Source: an uncultured Lachnospiraceae bacterium (GTDB lineage: Bacteria; Bacillota; Clostridia; Lachnospirales; Lachnospiraceae). From it: 27,143 nt of DNA. The DNA lies in assembly GCA_910588285.1 (NCBI GenBank), contig CAJUQB010000063.1, positions 1 through 27,143 of the forward strand, given 5' to 3'. The notes below the pieces were generated by a model. It was not told where the DNA came from, did no database searches, and saw only the letters and a list, made by a program, of their open reading frames with translations. Positions 16,138-25,977 of this stretch are shown piece after piece. Position numbers and translations under genes: made by a program. Within the stretch, counting starts at the first letter, position 1, and every line of letters starts with the position of its first letter.

Positions 16138-17052
16138 TTGGTTGTTGATTTGACATTCCGGGATGAATTGCTGCAGATCCTAACAGAAGATCAGCTGTTG
16201 TGCCAGGAGCCTATGAGCCGCCATACCACCTTTCGGGTGGGAGGGCCTGCGGCCTATTATCTGCGCCCCAACCAAGAGCAGCTGCCAGGAGTGACTGCCC
16301 TGTGCAGGGCCCGGGGGATCCCGGTTCAGATTACGGGCAATGGCAGCAATCTGTTGGTGAGCGACCAGGGCTTTGCAGGGGCGGTGGTGGAGATCGGGCA
16401 GCAGCTTTCGGCTCTCCGGGTGGAGGGAACGCGTATGACTGTCCAGGCCGGGGCAAGCCTGGCACGGGCGGCAGCGGCAGCCTACCGGGCCTCCCTTAAG
16501 GGCCTTGCCTTTGCGGCGGGGATTCCCGGGACCGTGGGCGGCGCAGTCGCCATGAATGCCGGGGCCTATGGCGGCGAGATGAAGGATGTGCTGGAGTCTG
16601 CCCTGGTACTGATGCCGGATGGCGTCCTTGTCTCCTGCCCGGCCCAGCGCCTGGCCCTTTCCTACCGCAGCAGCATGGTACAGAAAAACGGCGGGATTGT
16701 GGTGGAAGCAGTGTTTTCCCTGAAGCCGGGAGATCAGGAGGAGATCGGAGGGCGGATGGAGGAGCTGCGCCAAAAACGTCTGGAGAAGCAGCCCCTGGAG
16801 TATCCCAGTGCAGGCAGCACCTTCAAACGGCCTGAGGGGTATTTTGCAGGAAAGCTGATCCAGGACGCAGGGCTTCAGGGCTTTTGCGTGGGAGACGCCC
16901 AGGTGTCGGAAAAGCACTGTGGGTTTATCATCAATCGGGGGGCTGCCACAGCCGCGGAGATCTGGCAGCTGATCCAAAAGGTGCGGGATACGGTATATGA
17001 CAGGTTTGGCGTGTTGCTGGAGCCGGAGGTAAAGCTGCTGGGAGAGTTCTAG
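16138..17052 (+). CDS. murB: UDP-N-acetylenolpyruvoylglucosamine reductase MurB
   Basis: MurB reduces UDP-GlcNAc-enolpyruvate to UDP-MurNAc with NADPH, an early step of peptidoglycan synthesis, using bound FAD. Seen in the protein: the opening HTTFRVGGPAAYYL, the FAD-binding GNGSNLLVSDQGF, GIPGTVGGAVAMNAGAYGGE, the catalytic Ser region YPSAGSTFKRP (S227) and the C-terminal Glu motif LEPEVKLLG. The start is uncertain: no ATG precedes the conserved part. TTG at 16138 touches the AGAGAGG motif directly, while TTG at 16150 has it 12 bases upstream; both keep a normal N-terminus. rapZ begins 20 bases after the stop. Confidence 0.95.
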   Translation: MVVDLTFRDELLQILTEDQLLCQEPMSRHTTFRVGGPAAYYLRPNQEQLPGVTALCRARGIPVQITGNGSNLLVSDQGFAGAVVEIGQQLSALRVEGTRMTVQAGASLARAAAAAYRASLKGLAFAAGIPGTVGGAVAMNAGAYGGEMKDVLESALVLMPDGVLVSCPAQRLALSYRSSMVQKNGGIVVEAVFSLKPGDQEEIGGRMEELRQKRLEKQPLEYPSAGSTFKRPEGYFAGKLIQDAGLQGFCVGDAQVSEKHCGFIINRGAATAAEIWQLIQKVRDTVYDRFGVLLEPEVKLLGEF

Positions 17053-17072
17053 TACAGCAAGGAGGTCTGACC

Positions 17073-17948
17073 ATGAGATTCGTGATTTTGACAGGAATGT
17101 CCGGCGCAGGAAAAAGTACTGCGCTGAAGATGATGGAGGATATGGGTTACTTTTGTGTAGACAATCTTCCAATCCCTCTGATCGAGAAGTTTTCACAGCT
17201 GAGCAGCTCGGAGAACGGAGAGCTGGAAAAGGTGGCGCTGGGAGTGGATATCCGAAGCGGCCAGGCCATTGGCCAGCTGGAAGGGATTTTTGCAAGACTT
17301 CGGGAAAAGGGATGTCAGTTTGAGATCCTGTTCTTAGATTCCGATGATGCCGTGCTGGTGAAGCGCTACAAGGAGACGCGGCGCAACCACCCCCTGGCGA
17401 TGGGAGAACGGGTGGATCGGGGCATCGAGAAGGAACGGCAGGCAATGCAGTTTCTGAAAAACCAGGCAGATTACATTCTCGACACCAGCCAACTTCTCAC
17501 CAGGGAGCTGAAGGTGGAGCTGGAGAAGATCTTTGTGATGAACCAGGATTTCCATAACCTGTTTGTGACGATTCTCTCCTTTGGATTCAAATACGGGATC
17601 CCTGCAGATTCCGACCTGGTGTTTGACGTGCGCTTCCTGCCCAATCCATACTATGTGGAAGGGCTTCGGGCCAAGACGGGCAACGACCCGGAGATTCAGG
17701 ACTATGTGATGCAGTTTCCGGAGGCCCATGCATTTCTGGACAAGCTGCAGGATATGGTGGAATTTCTGATTCCCAATTATATTGCTGAGGGCAAGAACCA
17801 GCTGATTATCAGCGTGGGTTGCACCGGCGGGAAGCATCGTTCTGTGACGCTGGCAAATGAGCTCTATCAGCGGCTGCTTAGGAACAAGGGATATGGAATC
17901 AAGATGGAGCATCGTGATATTGGCAAGGATGCCCTGAGAGGAAAATAA
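17073..17948 (+). CDS. rapZ: RapZ/YvcJ family nucleotide-binding protein
   Basis: RapZ-family proteins bind nucleotides; in E. coli RapZ is an RNase E adaptor controlling glmS small RNAs, while in Bacillus the homologue YvcJ has a less clear role. The 291-residue protein has Walker A GMSGAGKST (8-16), the FCVDNLPIPLIEKF segment, FLDSDDAVLVKRYKETRR, and the conserved C-terminal domain with ISVGCTGGKHRSV. AGGAGG precedes the ATG. It directly abuts whiA (no bases between), in the widespread murB-rapZ-whiA order, but the yvcK gene that often lies between rapZ and whiA is missing here. Confidence 0.95.
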   Translation: MRFVILTGMSGAGKSTALKMMEDMGYFCVDNLPIPLIEKFSQLSSSENGELEKVALGVDIRSGQAIGQLEGIFARLREKGCQFEILFLDSDDAVLVKRYKETRRNHPLAMGERVDRGIEKERQAMQFLKNQADYILDTSQLLTRELKVELEKIFVMNQDFHNLFVTILSFGFKYGIPADSDLVFDVRFLPNPYYVEGLRAKTGNDPEIQDYVMQFPEAHAFLDKLQDMVEFLIPNYIAEGKNQLIISVGCTGGKHRSVTLANELYQRLLRNKGYGIKMEHRDIGKDALRGK

Positions 17949-18902
17949 ATGTCGTTTTCAAGTGATGTGAAGGATGAATTGTGCAGGCAGATCGGCGCCG
18001 GCCGCCACTGCCAGCTGGCAGAGCTGGCGGCAGTGCTGGGATTTCTTGGCAGGATCCAGGAGACGGAGCTGGGGCAGGGCCTGGTGGTCCATGTGGAAAA
18101 TGTCACCCTGGCCCGGAAATATTACACGCTTTTGAAGCGGATATTTAACATCAATGCAACCTTAAATGTCAGCGAGAATCCGCTGCACAAAGGGAAAAAC
18201 TGTATGGTAGCCGTCACAGACCAGACCCAGGCCTTCCGCATTCTCCATGGTGTGAAGTGGATTGACAGCCAGGGGCAGTTTGTACGAACCAATGAGCTGG
18301 TCAGCGGCCTGCTGGTCAAAAATGCATGCTGCAAGCGGGCCTTTATCCGCGGGGCCTTCCTGGCATCCGGATCCATGAGCGATCCGGAAAAGGCATATCA
18401 TTTTGAGATTGTATGTCAGGATCCCGCCAGGGCAGGGCAGCTTCGGGAGCTGATCACAAGCTTTGGGCTGGATGCGAAGATTGTGGCCCGGAAAAAGTGC
18501 TATGTGGTGTATTTGAAGGAGGGCTCCCAGATTGTCGACATGCTCAATGTCATGGAGGCCCATGTGGCCCTGATGAACCTGGAGAATGTCAGGATCCTGA
18601 AGGAAATGCGTAACTCAGTGAACCGCCAGGTAAACTGTGAGACAGCGAATATTAATAAGACTGTAAATGCTGCAGTGAAGCAGGTGGAGGATATACAATA
18701 TATTGAAAGGACAGTGGGGCTTTCCGCTCTCAGCGAGGGTCTGCAGGAGATGGCGCAGCTTCGGCTGGCCTATCCAGAGGCGGCGCTCAAGGAGCTTGGC
18801 AGCCTGCTGACACCGGCTGTCGGGAAGTCAGGCGTCAATCACCGGCTTCGCAAGATCAGCAGCTTTGCAGAGGAATTAAGAGAACGGAATGCCTGTATCT
18901 AA
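17949..18902 (+). CDS. whiA: DNA-binding protein WhiA
   Basis: WhiA is a regulator with a degenerate LAGLIDADG homing-endonuclease-like fold joined to a C-terminal helix-turn-helix domain; in Streptomyces it controls sporulation and in Bacillus it affects division and envelope processes. The 317 residues contain the typical start SFSSDVKDELC, GAFLASGSMSDPEKAYHFE in the LAGLIDADG part, RNSVNRQVNCETANINKTV at the domain junction, and a C-terminal HTH with SLLTPAVGKSGVNHRLRKI. Its ATG follows directly on the rapZ TAA, with the ribosome site inside rapZ (GAGAGGA), indicating tight coupling. The HPr-like gene follows 14 bases after its stop. Confidence 0.95.
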   Translation: MSFSSDVKDELCRQIGAGRHCQLAELAAVLGFLGRIQETELGQGLVVHVENVTLARKYYTLLKRIFNINATLNVSENPLHKGKNCMVAVTDQTQAFRILHGVKWIDSQGQFVRTNELVSGLLVKNACCKRAFIRGAFLASGSMSDPEKAYHFEIVCQDPARAGQLRELITSFGLDAKIVARKKCYVVYLKEGSQIVDMLNVMEAHVALMNLENVRILKEMRNSVNRQVNCETANINKTVNAAVKQVEDIQYIERTVGLSALSEGLQEMAQLRLAYPEAALKELGSLLTPAVGKSGVNHRLRKISSFAEELRERNACI

Positions 18903-18916
18903 GGGAGGAATATGGT

Positions 18917-19174
18917 ATGGAAATCAAAGCGCGTCTTAATTTGCAGGAAGAACTGGATCCGGATTACATTGCCCGGTTTGTGCAGACAGCCAATCAGTTT
19001 GAGAGCGAGCTGTATATACAGGTGGAGGGCTGCCACAGGGTGAGTGCAAAAAGCATCATGGGTATGATGAATTTTCTTGCCGGGGACGGGCAGGATGTGA
19101 TGATCAGCGCGGTGGGAAAAGACCAAGAGGAGGCCGCCAGGGCCCTGGCCCTGTGCCTGGAAGGAAAACAATGA
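18917..19174 (+). CDS. HPr-like/Crh-type protein lacking the active His
   Basis: An 85-residue HPr-fold protein. True HPr has His15 in a GLHARP-type motif; here the aligned stretch is EELDPDYIARFVQTA, so His15 and Arg17 are replaced by Asp residues and phosphotransfer from Enzyme I is not expected. The regulatory serine region is kept (SAKSIMGMMNFLA, Ser47, matching HPr Ser46), which is the HprK target. The Bacillus equivalent by position and logic is Crh, which also lacks the His and lies after whiA. GGGAGGA lies 7 bases before the ATG. The last codons overlap the lipid kinase start (ATGA). I infer a Crh-like regulatory partner of HprK rather than a PTS carrier. Confidence 0.88.
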   Translation: MEIKARLNLQEELDPDYIARFVQTANQFESELYIQVEGCHRVSAKSIMGMMNFLAGDGQDVMISAVGKDQEEAARALALCLEGKQ

Positions 19175-20067
19175 AAAAGCTGTTATTTATTTTTAATCCC
19201 TATTCCGGGAAGGGACAGATCAAGAATAAGCTGCTGGGGATCCTGGATCTCTTCGTGAAGGCAGGCTACCGTGTGGAGGTCCATCCCACCCAGGCGCCCC
19301 AGGATGCCCGGGAGGTGGTGGCCAAACGGGCCGGGAGCTATGACCTGGTGGTCTGCAGCGGCGGTGACGGGACACTGGATGAGGTGGTCAGCGGCATGAT
19401 GCGCCGCCAGGAGCAGGAGCGTGTTGCCATTGGCTATATTCCGGCAGGCAGTACCAATGATTTTGCCAATTCCCTGAAGCTGCCCAAGGGAATGATGAAG
19501 ACAGCCCGTACGGCAGTGGAGGGAAGTGTCTTTCCCTGCGATGTGGGGAATATGAACGGCAAGTATTTTGTATACATTGCAGCCTTTGGGATCTTTACAG
19601 AGGTTTCCTACGGCACATCCCAGCAATGGAAGAACCTGCTGGGGCATGCGGCCTATCTTCTGGAGGGGGCCAAAAGCCTGGGCTCTGTCAAGTCCTGCTC
19701 CATGCATGTGGAGTGCAATGGGGAAAGCTTTGAGGGGGAATTCATCTTTGGCATGATTACCAATTCCACCTCTGTGGGAGGCTTTAAGGGAATGACAGGC
19801 AAGGATGTGCTGCTGGACGACGGCCTCTTTGAGGTGACGCTGATCCAGAAGCCCCGCAATCCCATAGAGCTGGCCGAGATCCTGCGGTGCCTGACCACCG
19901 GCGTGGACGATACGGAGCTGATCTATTCCACCAAGACAGACCGGATCCGCCTCACCTCCCCAGAGCTGGTGCCCTGGACAATGGACGGGGAATATGGGGG
20001 CGATCATACGGAGGTAGAGATCCACAATGAGCGGCAGGCTGTCAATATTATGGTAGACGAGGTTTGA
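19171..20067 (+). CDS. YegS/DagK-family lipid kinase
   Basis: A 298-residue enzyme of the diacylglycerol kinase catalytic family (YegS/BmrU type), which phosphorylates a lipid alcohol such as diacylglycerol at the membrane. The N-terminus has IFNPYSGKG, followed by the nucleotide-binding GGDGT (64-68) and PAGSTNDFANSL; the C-terminal beta domain carries DDGLFEVTLI and ends near MDGEYGG. The ATG at 19171 overlaps the HPr-like stop as ATGA and is preceded by GGAAGGA; the GTG 18 bases earlier would start inside the previous gene without a better site. Substrate identity cannot be decided. The fba promoter overlaps the end of this gene. Confidence 0.92.
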   Translation: MKKLLFIFNPYSGKGQIKNKLLGILDLFVKAGYRVEVHPTQAPQDAREVVAKRAGSYDLVVCSGGDGTLDEVVSGMMRRQEQERVAIGYIPAGSTNDFANSLKLPKGMMKTARTAVEGSVFPCDVGNMNGKYFVYIAAFGIFTEVSYGTSQQWKNLLGHAAYLLEGAKSLGSVKSCSMHVECNGESFEGEFIFGMITNSTSVGGFKGMTGKDVLLDDGLFEVTLIQKPRNPIELAEILRCLTTGVDDTELIYSTKTDRIRLTSPELVPWTMDGEYGGDHTEVEIHNERQAVNIMVDEV

Positions 20068-20092
20068 CTTTTTCCAGGGCTTGGGATATACT
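20064..20092 (+). promoter_or_regulatory. Sigma-A promoter of fba
   Basis: TTGACT (20064-20069) and TATACT (20087-20092) are separated by 17 bases. The -35 box overlaps the lipid kinase stop codon. Transcription would start near 20099, leaving a leader of about 40 bases with GGAGG before the aldolase ATG. Confidence 0.8.
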
Positions 20093-20139
20093 AAAGTCAT
20101 GCAAAAAGTGAAATATAAAATTAACGGAGGAATTTAATT

Positions 20140-21003
20140 ATGTTAGTATCTGCAAAAGAAATGCTGGACAAAGCAAAGGCTGGCCACTATGCGGTAGGCC
20201 AGTTCAACATCAACAATCTGGAGTGGACCAAGTCCATTCTCCTGACTGCCCAGGAGTGCAATTCTCCGGTGATCCTCGGCGTATCCGAGGGTGCAGGCAA
20301 GTATATGACCGGCTACAAGACGGTAGCGGCTATGGTGAAGGCTATGATTGAGGAGCTGAATATTACGGTTCCCGTTGCCCTGCATCTGGACCATGGCTCC
20401 TACGAAGGCTGCTTGAAGTGTGTGGAGGCAGGCTTTTCCTCCATCATGTTCGACGGCTCCCACTATCCCATTGAGGAGAATGTGGCAAAGACCACAGAGC
20501 TGGCAGCACTGGCTCACAAGAACGGCATGTCCATTGAGGCAGAGGTCGGCTCCATCGGCGGCGAGGAAGACGGCGTTGTGGGCATGGGTGAGTGTGCGGA
20601 TCCCCAGGAATGCAAGAAGATTGCAGATCTTGGCATTGATATGCTGGCGGCAGGGATTGGCAATATTCACGGCAAATATCCTGAAAACTGGGCAGGATTA
20701 AGCTTTGAGACACTGGACGGCATTCAGCAGCTGACAGGAGAGATGCCCTTGGTGCTTCACGGCGGCACCGGAATTCCGGAGGACATGATCAAGAAGGCCA
20801 TCTCCCTGGGCGTTGCCAAGATCAATGTAAATACCGAGTGTCAGCTGTCCTTCGCAGAGGCCACCCGCAAATACATCGAGGCAGGCAAGGATCTGGAGGG
20901 CAAGGGCTTTGATCCCCGCAAGCTGCTGGCTCCCGGTGCAGAAGCCATCAAGGCCACGGTGAAGGAGAAGATGGAGCTGTTCGGTTCCGTTGGCAGGGCC
21001 TAA
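20140..21003 (+). CDS. fba: Class II fructose-bisphosphate aldolase
   Basis: Zinc-dependent aldolase that splits fructose-1,6-bisphosphate into two triose phosphates in glycolysis. The 287 residues show the class II pattern: YAVGQFNINNLEW near the start, the catalytic Asp and zinc His in LHLDHGS (D84, H85), the GSIGGEEDG segment, and further zinc histidines H177 (GNIHGKY) and H207 (LHGGTG), followed by INVNTECQ. GGAGG lies about 9 bases before the ATG. It has its own promoter and a hairpin terminator about 150 bases downstream, so it is probably a single-gene transcript. Related tagatose- or ketose-bisphosphate aldolases share the fold, but the sequence suits fba. Confidence 0.94.
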   Translation: MLVSAKEMLDKAKAGHYAVGQFNINNLEWTKSILLTAQECNSPVILGVSEGAGKYMTGYKTVAAMVKAMIEELNITVPVALHLDHGSYEGCLKCVEAGFSSIMFDGSHYPIEENVAKTTELAALAHKNGMSIEAEVGSIGGEEDGVVGMGECADPQECKKIADLGIDMLAAGIGNIHGKYPENWAGLSFETLDGIQQLTGEMPLVLHGGTGIPEDMIKKAISLGVAKINVNTECQLSFAEATRKYIEAGKDLEGKGFDPRKLLAPGAEAIKATVKEKMELFGSVGRA

Positions 21004-21153
21004 GCCCCTGTTTCTGGTAAAATGCCACAAAAAAGCATGCAATGATTTGTCTGATTTGTCGAAAACGGGAAAAATATCTTTTTTCTATCAGAGCACTTGA
21101 ATTTTTGGTAAAATTCATGTATTGTATTATTAGATAAAGCAAATGCGCAGAAC

Positions 21154-21187
21154 AAGGGTGTTCCAAAGAGATTGGAGCACCCTTTTT
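21154..21187 (+). terminator. Intrinsic terminator, fba end or glnN attenuator
   Basis: Arms AAGGGTGTTCCAA (21154-21166) and TTGGAGCACCCTT (21172-21184) pair over 13 bases with one T-G wobble around an AGAGA loop; five Ts (21183-21187) follow. It may end the fba transcript. A possible promoter lies just before it (TTGAAT at 21097, TATTGT at 21120, 17 apart), in which case it would sit in the glnN leader and work as an attenuator. Confidence 0.8.
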
Positions 21188-21241
21188 GTGCGGAGCAGCT
21201 TATGCAAACAGCTGTGTTCCCAAAAGAAAGGAAGTATGAGT

Positions 21242-23356
<2,115 letters not shown>

Positions 23357-23388
23357 AATACAGAGAAGGATATGGATATGGACAAAAC

Positions 23389-23418
23389 AAAAGGAGCCCC
23401 CTCTGGGAGGCTCCTTTT
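23389..23418 (+). terminator. Intrinsic terminator of glnN
   Basis: Arms AAAAGGAGCC and GGCTCCTTTT enclose a 10-base loop that can pair further, and the downstream arm ends in Ts followed by GCTTTTC. Placed 33 bases after the glnN stop. Confidence 0.88.
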
Positions 23419-23813
23419 GCTTTTCACAACTAAAAATTCAGAAAGGGAGGATGCCAGGCAGCTTGTGCCACCTGGCGTTATTATGAAAAAGTTTATTCGA
23501 ATGTAGTAATATATAATTACTAGGATGTTGTCTTTTGTTATGCTATTATTATAAGCAGAAGTAATGAAAAAACAATGTTCACACCGTGAAGCTTTTTTTA
23601 ATATAACGTGAATAAATTATGAACAAATCCAGGAAGAAAATCCCATTGGAATCTCAGGGGAAGACATTTGGCTTTTACACGAAACATGAATAGGATTAAA
23701 AGTGATAATTGTGCGTTTGAACAACCCTTTTTTGAGGAATTTGTAATATAATAAAGGCATCTTAAACACGCTCTAGGGTAGGTAATAAATTATTTTGACA
23801 GGAGGAATTTTCA
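23419..23813 (+). other. Long AT-rich leader region before the thiolase operon
   Basis: No gene is seen in these 395 bases. Contents: a hairpin GCCAGG/CCTGGC with a 12-base loop (about 23453-23476); a candidate promoter TTGTCT (23528-23533) with TATAAG (23550-23555), 16 bases apart; a short TTCAC-ACC-GTGAA stem followed by GCTTTTTTT (about 23579-23598), like a weak terminator or attenuator; a lone TATAAT at 23747-23752; and AAACACGCTCTAG at 23764-23776, shared in inverse with 3651-3663. AGGAGG precedes the thiolase ATG. No known riboswitch was recognised. Confidence 0.5.
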
Positions 23814-25130
23814 ATGAATCAGACAACAACACACAAGTATGCCAGAAGCGTTTCCATCATTGGCGTTGGCTGTACACCCTTCATGTACACCGTGGACAAT
23901 CCGGAGACCAATGGCCTTACGGAAGGCGAGATGTATGGCTACGCAGCATTGAAGGCCATGGAGGATGCAGGGATTACGGCCAAGGATGTGGATTTCTACT
24001 TCCATGGCGCAGCCAGCACACTGAACGGGATGAACTACCTGACCCCCAACGTGCAGATTGCCAACTGGTTCGGAATGAAGGGCAAGGCTTCCATCCATCA
24101 TTCGGAAGCATGCTGTACCGGGTATCTGGCCATTGAACAGGCTGTGAATGCAGTGGCATCCGGCAAGTACAATTGTGTGCTTACCGGCTGTGTAGAATTT
24201 GGAGACAGTACCCCTTCACCGGCTGATAATGTAGAGACGCCCAAGCACCCCTACAAGAGAGATAAGATGACCATGGAGAAGTTTCTGGCAACCACTTCAT
24301 GGCTGTATGACCGTACTTATGCCCGTGCATTGATGGCTCCCATTGAGCTGATTTACGATGATGCTGCCGAGGATTATGTCCGTACCCGGGGCATTTCCGC
24401 AGAGGAGATGGATGATACCCTCAACTGGATGGCCATTAACAACCGCCGCAATGCAGCCAAGAACCCGCTGGCCATCGAGCGCACGGAATTTGCCGATATT
24501 GCCAAGGAGAAGGGCTTTGACAATGTGATGGATTACATGCGTTCCCCCTACAACCCCAAGATGGGAGATTTCCTACGCATGGAAGGCGTAGAGCGCAAGT
24601 GTGACGGCGCGGCGGCCTGTATTGTCTGTGCCACTGAGATGATTCCTGAGATTGCCAAGAACCTGAACCACAAGCCCATTGAGGTGCTGGGCGTGGGCTG
24701 CTCCGCCCTTGAGGCCAGCAATCCCCACTTTGAGATCCGTGCAACAGAGGAGGCAGTACGTCAGGTATATGCCCAGACCGGAGTGAAGCCGGAGGAGCTG
24801 GATCTGTTCTATGCAAATGATTTTATTATTACCTCCCACCTGATTGCAGCGGAGATCGCAGGCTATCTGCCCTGGGGCGAGGGCTGGAAGTATATCTGTG
24901 AGGGACGTACTGCCTATGACGGGGATAAGCCCATCAATACCAATGGCGGAAGAACCTCCTTCGGCCATGCTCATGCGGCTTCCGGCCTGGCAGACGTGTA
25001 TGAGGCCTGCCTGCAGATGCGCGGCGAGTGCGGCGAGCGTCAGGTGAAGAAATTACCCAAGACCACAATGCTGAGAGGCTACGGCGGGGCACAGAATATT
25101 GCGGCTGTACTTCTTAGGACAATTGATTAA
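23814..25130 (+). CDS. Thiolase-like (SCP-x type) acyltransferase
   Basis: A 438-residue thiolase-fold protein. The nucleophile region is HHSEACCTGYLAIEQAV with adjacent C100 and C101; by alignment with the ACASG pattern of SCP-x-type thiolases, C100 is the likely acyl-binding Cys. The His region is NTNGGRTSFGHAHAASG (H385, replacing GHPxGATG). The second catalytic Cys of classical thiolases (CxG motif) is not seen: the matching C-terminal stretch is RGYGGAQNIAAVLL. It may condense or transfer acyl groups on CoA or ACP. The gene following it, 18 bases away, encodes a Zn-ribbon/OB-fold protein, a known partner of thiolases of this type. AGGAGG precedes the ATG. Substrate and direction are unknown. 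Confidence 0.85.
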   Translation: MNQTTTHKYARSVSIIGVGCTPFMYTVDNPETNGLTEGEMYGYAALKAMEDAGITAKDVDFYFHGAASTLNGMNYLTPNVQIANWFGMKGKASIHHSEACCTGYLAIEQAVNAVASGKYNCVLTGCVEFGDSTPSPADNVETPKHPYKRDKMTMEKFLATTSWLYDRTYARALMAPIELIYDDAAEDYVRTRGISAEEMDDTLNWMAINNRRNAAKNPLAIERTEFADIAKEKGFDNVMDYMRSPYNPKMGDFLRMEGVERKCDGAAACIVCATEMIPEIAKNLNHKPIEVLGVGCSALEASNPHFEIRATEEAVRQVYAQTGVKPEELDLFYANDFIITSHLIAAEIAGYLPWGEGWKYICEGRTAYDGDKPINTNGGRTSFGHAHAASGLADVYEACLQMRGECGERQVKKLPKTTMLRGYGGAQNIAAVLLRTID

Positions 25131-25148
25131 TCAGGAGGGAAAGAGACC

Positions 25149-25568
25149 ATGGCTATCAAATTAGAAAAAGTCGTTGAGAAATTTTATCAGGGCCTTGAGG
25201 AAGGCAAGTTCCTGGGCCGTAAATGCCCGGCCTGCGGGGCAGTGGAATTCCCGCCGGTATATGCCTGCAACAGCTGCGGCAACCTGGAGACCGAATGGGT
25301 GGAGATCAGCGGTAAGGGTGTGATGAAGTCCATCGTCCTTCCGGCCGCATTGTCTACCAAGCCGGAGTACCGGGAGCGCATGAAGAACTTTGCCTATGGC
25401 GAGGTTGAGATTGAGGAGGGCGCATGCTTTAACGCGGTTGTGACCGGAATCAACAAGAAGAAGAGAAAAGAGATCTACGAGAACGGCAAGCTTCCGGTGC
25501 CGATACATGCAACCACACTGCAGAGAGACGGCTACAAGACAGTGGTATTTGAGCTTGACGAGGAGTAA
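25149..25568 (+). CDS. Zn-ribbon OB-fold (DUF35) acyl-CoA-associated protein
   Basis: A 139-residue protein with an N-terminal helix, a rubredoxin-like zinc ribbon with four cysteines (C26, C29, C40, C43 in KCPACG and CNSCG), and a C-terminal OB fold (about 50-139). DUF35 proteins pair with thiolase-like enzymes: in archaea one bridges acetoacetyl-CoA thiolase and HMG-CoA synthase and shares a CoA-binding site, and PhlB is the bacterial example in diacetylphloroglucinol synthesis. Here it follows the thiolase by 18 bases with AGGAGGG before its ATG, so the two probably form a complex. It has no catalytic motif of its own. Confidence 0.88.
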   Translation: MAIKLEKVVEKFYQGLEEGKFLGRKCPACGAVEFPPVYACNSCGNLETEWVEISGKGVMKSIVLPAALSTKPEYRERMKNFAYGEVEIEEGACFNAVVTGINKKKRKEIYENGKLPVPIHATTLQRDGYKTVVFELDEE

Positions 25569-25594
25569 GCTCCTGGTTTATGATAGAAGCAACC

Positions 25595-25632
25595 GCAGGC
25601 ATTCCTTATGGATGATAGGAAGGGATGCCTGC
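25595..25632 (+). other. Stable intercistronic hairpin
   Basis: GCAGGCATTCCTT (25595-25607) pairs with AAGGGATGCCTGC (25620-25632) over 13 bases with one wobble, loop of 12. No T-run follows, so it is not a typical terminator. It lies in the 125-base gap between the OB-fold and ACP genes and may be a processing or stability element that sets ACP level separately. Confidence 0.7.
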
Positions 25633-25693
25633 AGAACCCGGTAGAAGTTTACATAATTTTATATTTGTATAAAAAAGAAAAGGAGAGAGAAAA

Positions 25694-25933
25694 ATGGACA
25701 GAAAAGAATTAGAAGCAAAGGTAATTGAGCTGGTGGCAATGGCATACGGCAAGGACGAGGCCGATATCACGGTAGATACCGATATCAAGGAGGATCTTGG
25801 TGGAACCTCTGTTATGATGGTTGGCCTGGTATCCGAGATAGAGAATGAGCTGGACGCTATGGTTCCCCTTCAGATTGCATCTGCATGTAAGACAGTCGGA
25901 GATCTTGTTGACAAGATTGAAGAGGAGATGTAA
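25694..25933 (+). CDS. Acyl carrier protein with variant Ser motif
   Basis: A 79-residue acidic four-helix acyl carrier protein. The phosphopantetheine serine is S39 in EDLGGTSVMMVGLVSEIEN; the classical motif is D-S-L, here T-S-V, so the Asp before Ser is replaced by Thr while the preceding EDLG is kept. The carrier would hold acyl groups as thioesters after modification by a phosphopantetheinyl transferase encoded elsewhere. No fatty-acid synthesis genes are adjacent, so it is probably dedicated to this operon rather than the housekeeping AcpP. AGGAGAG precedes the ATG. A nearby TTTACA/TATAAA pair (25648, 25668) is too close at 14 bases to count as a good promoter. Confidence 0.88.
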   Translation: MDRKELEAKVIELVAMAYGKDEADITVDTDIKEDLGGTSVMMVGLVSEIENELDAMVPLQIASACKTVGDLVDKIEEEM

Positions 25934-25977
25934 TTCTGACTGCCAGGATATGAGATAAGACATAAGCTGCAGGACAA

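Noticed and set aside
16180..17445. A 421-codon frame on the minus strand
   Set aside because: It is opposite murB and rapZ, is Pro/Ser/Cys-rich without a fold pattern, and both sense genes are certain.
21154..21187. ANTAR-type dual-hairpin leader before glnN
   Set aside because: Only one hairpin is present and its loop is five bases, not the hexaloop with A1 and G4.
21143..21241. N-terminal extension of glnN by 33 codons
   Set aside because: It would translate through the terminator hairpin, has no ribosome site, and the family start matches the ATG at 21242.
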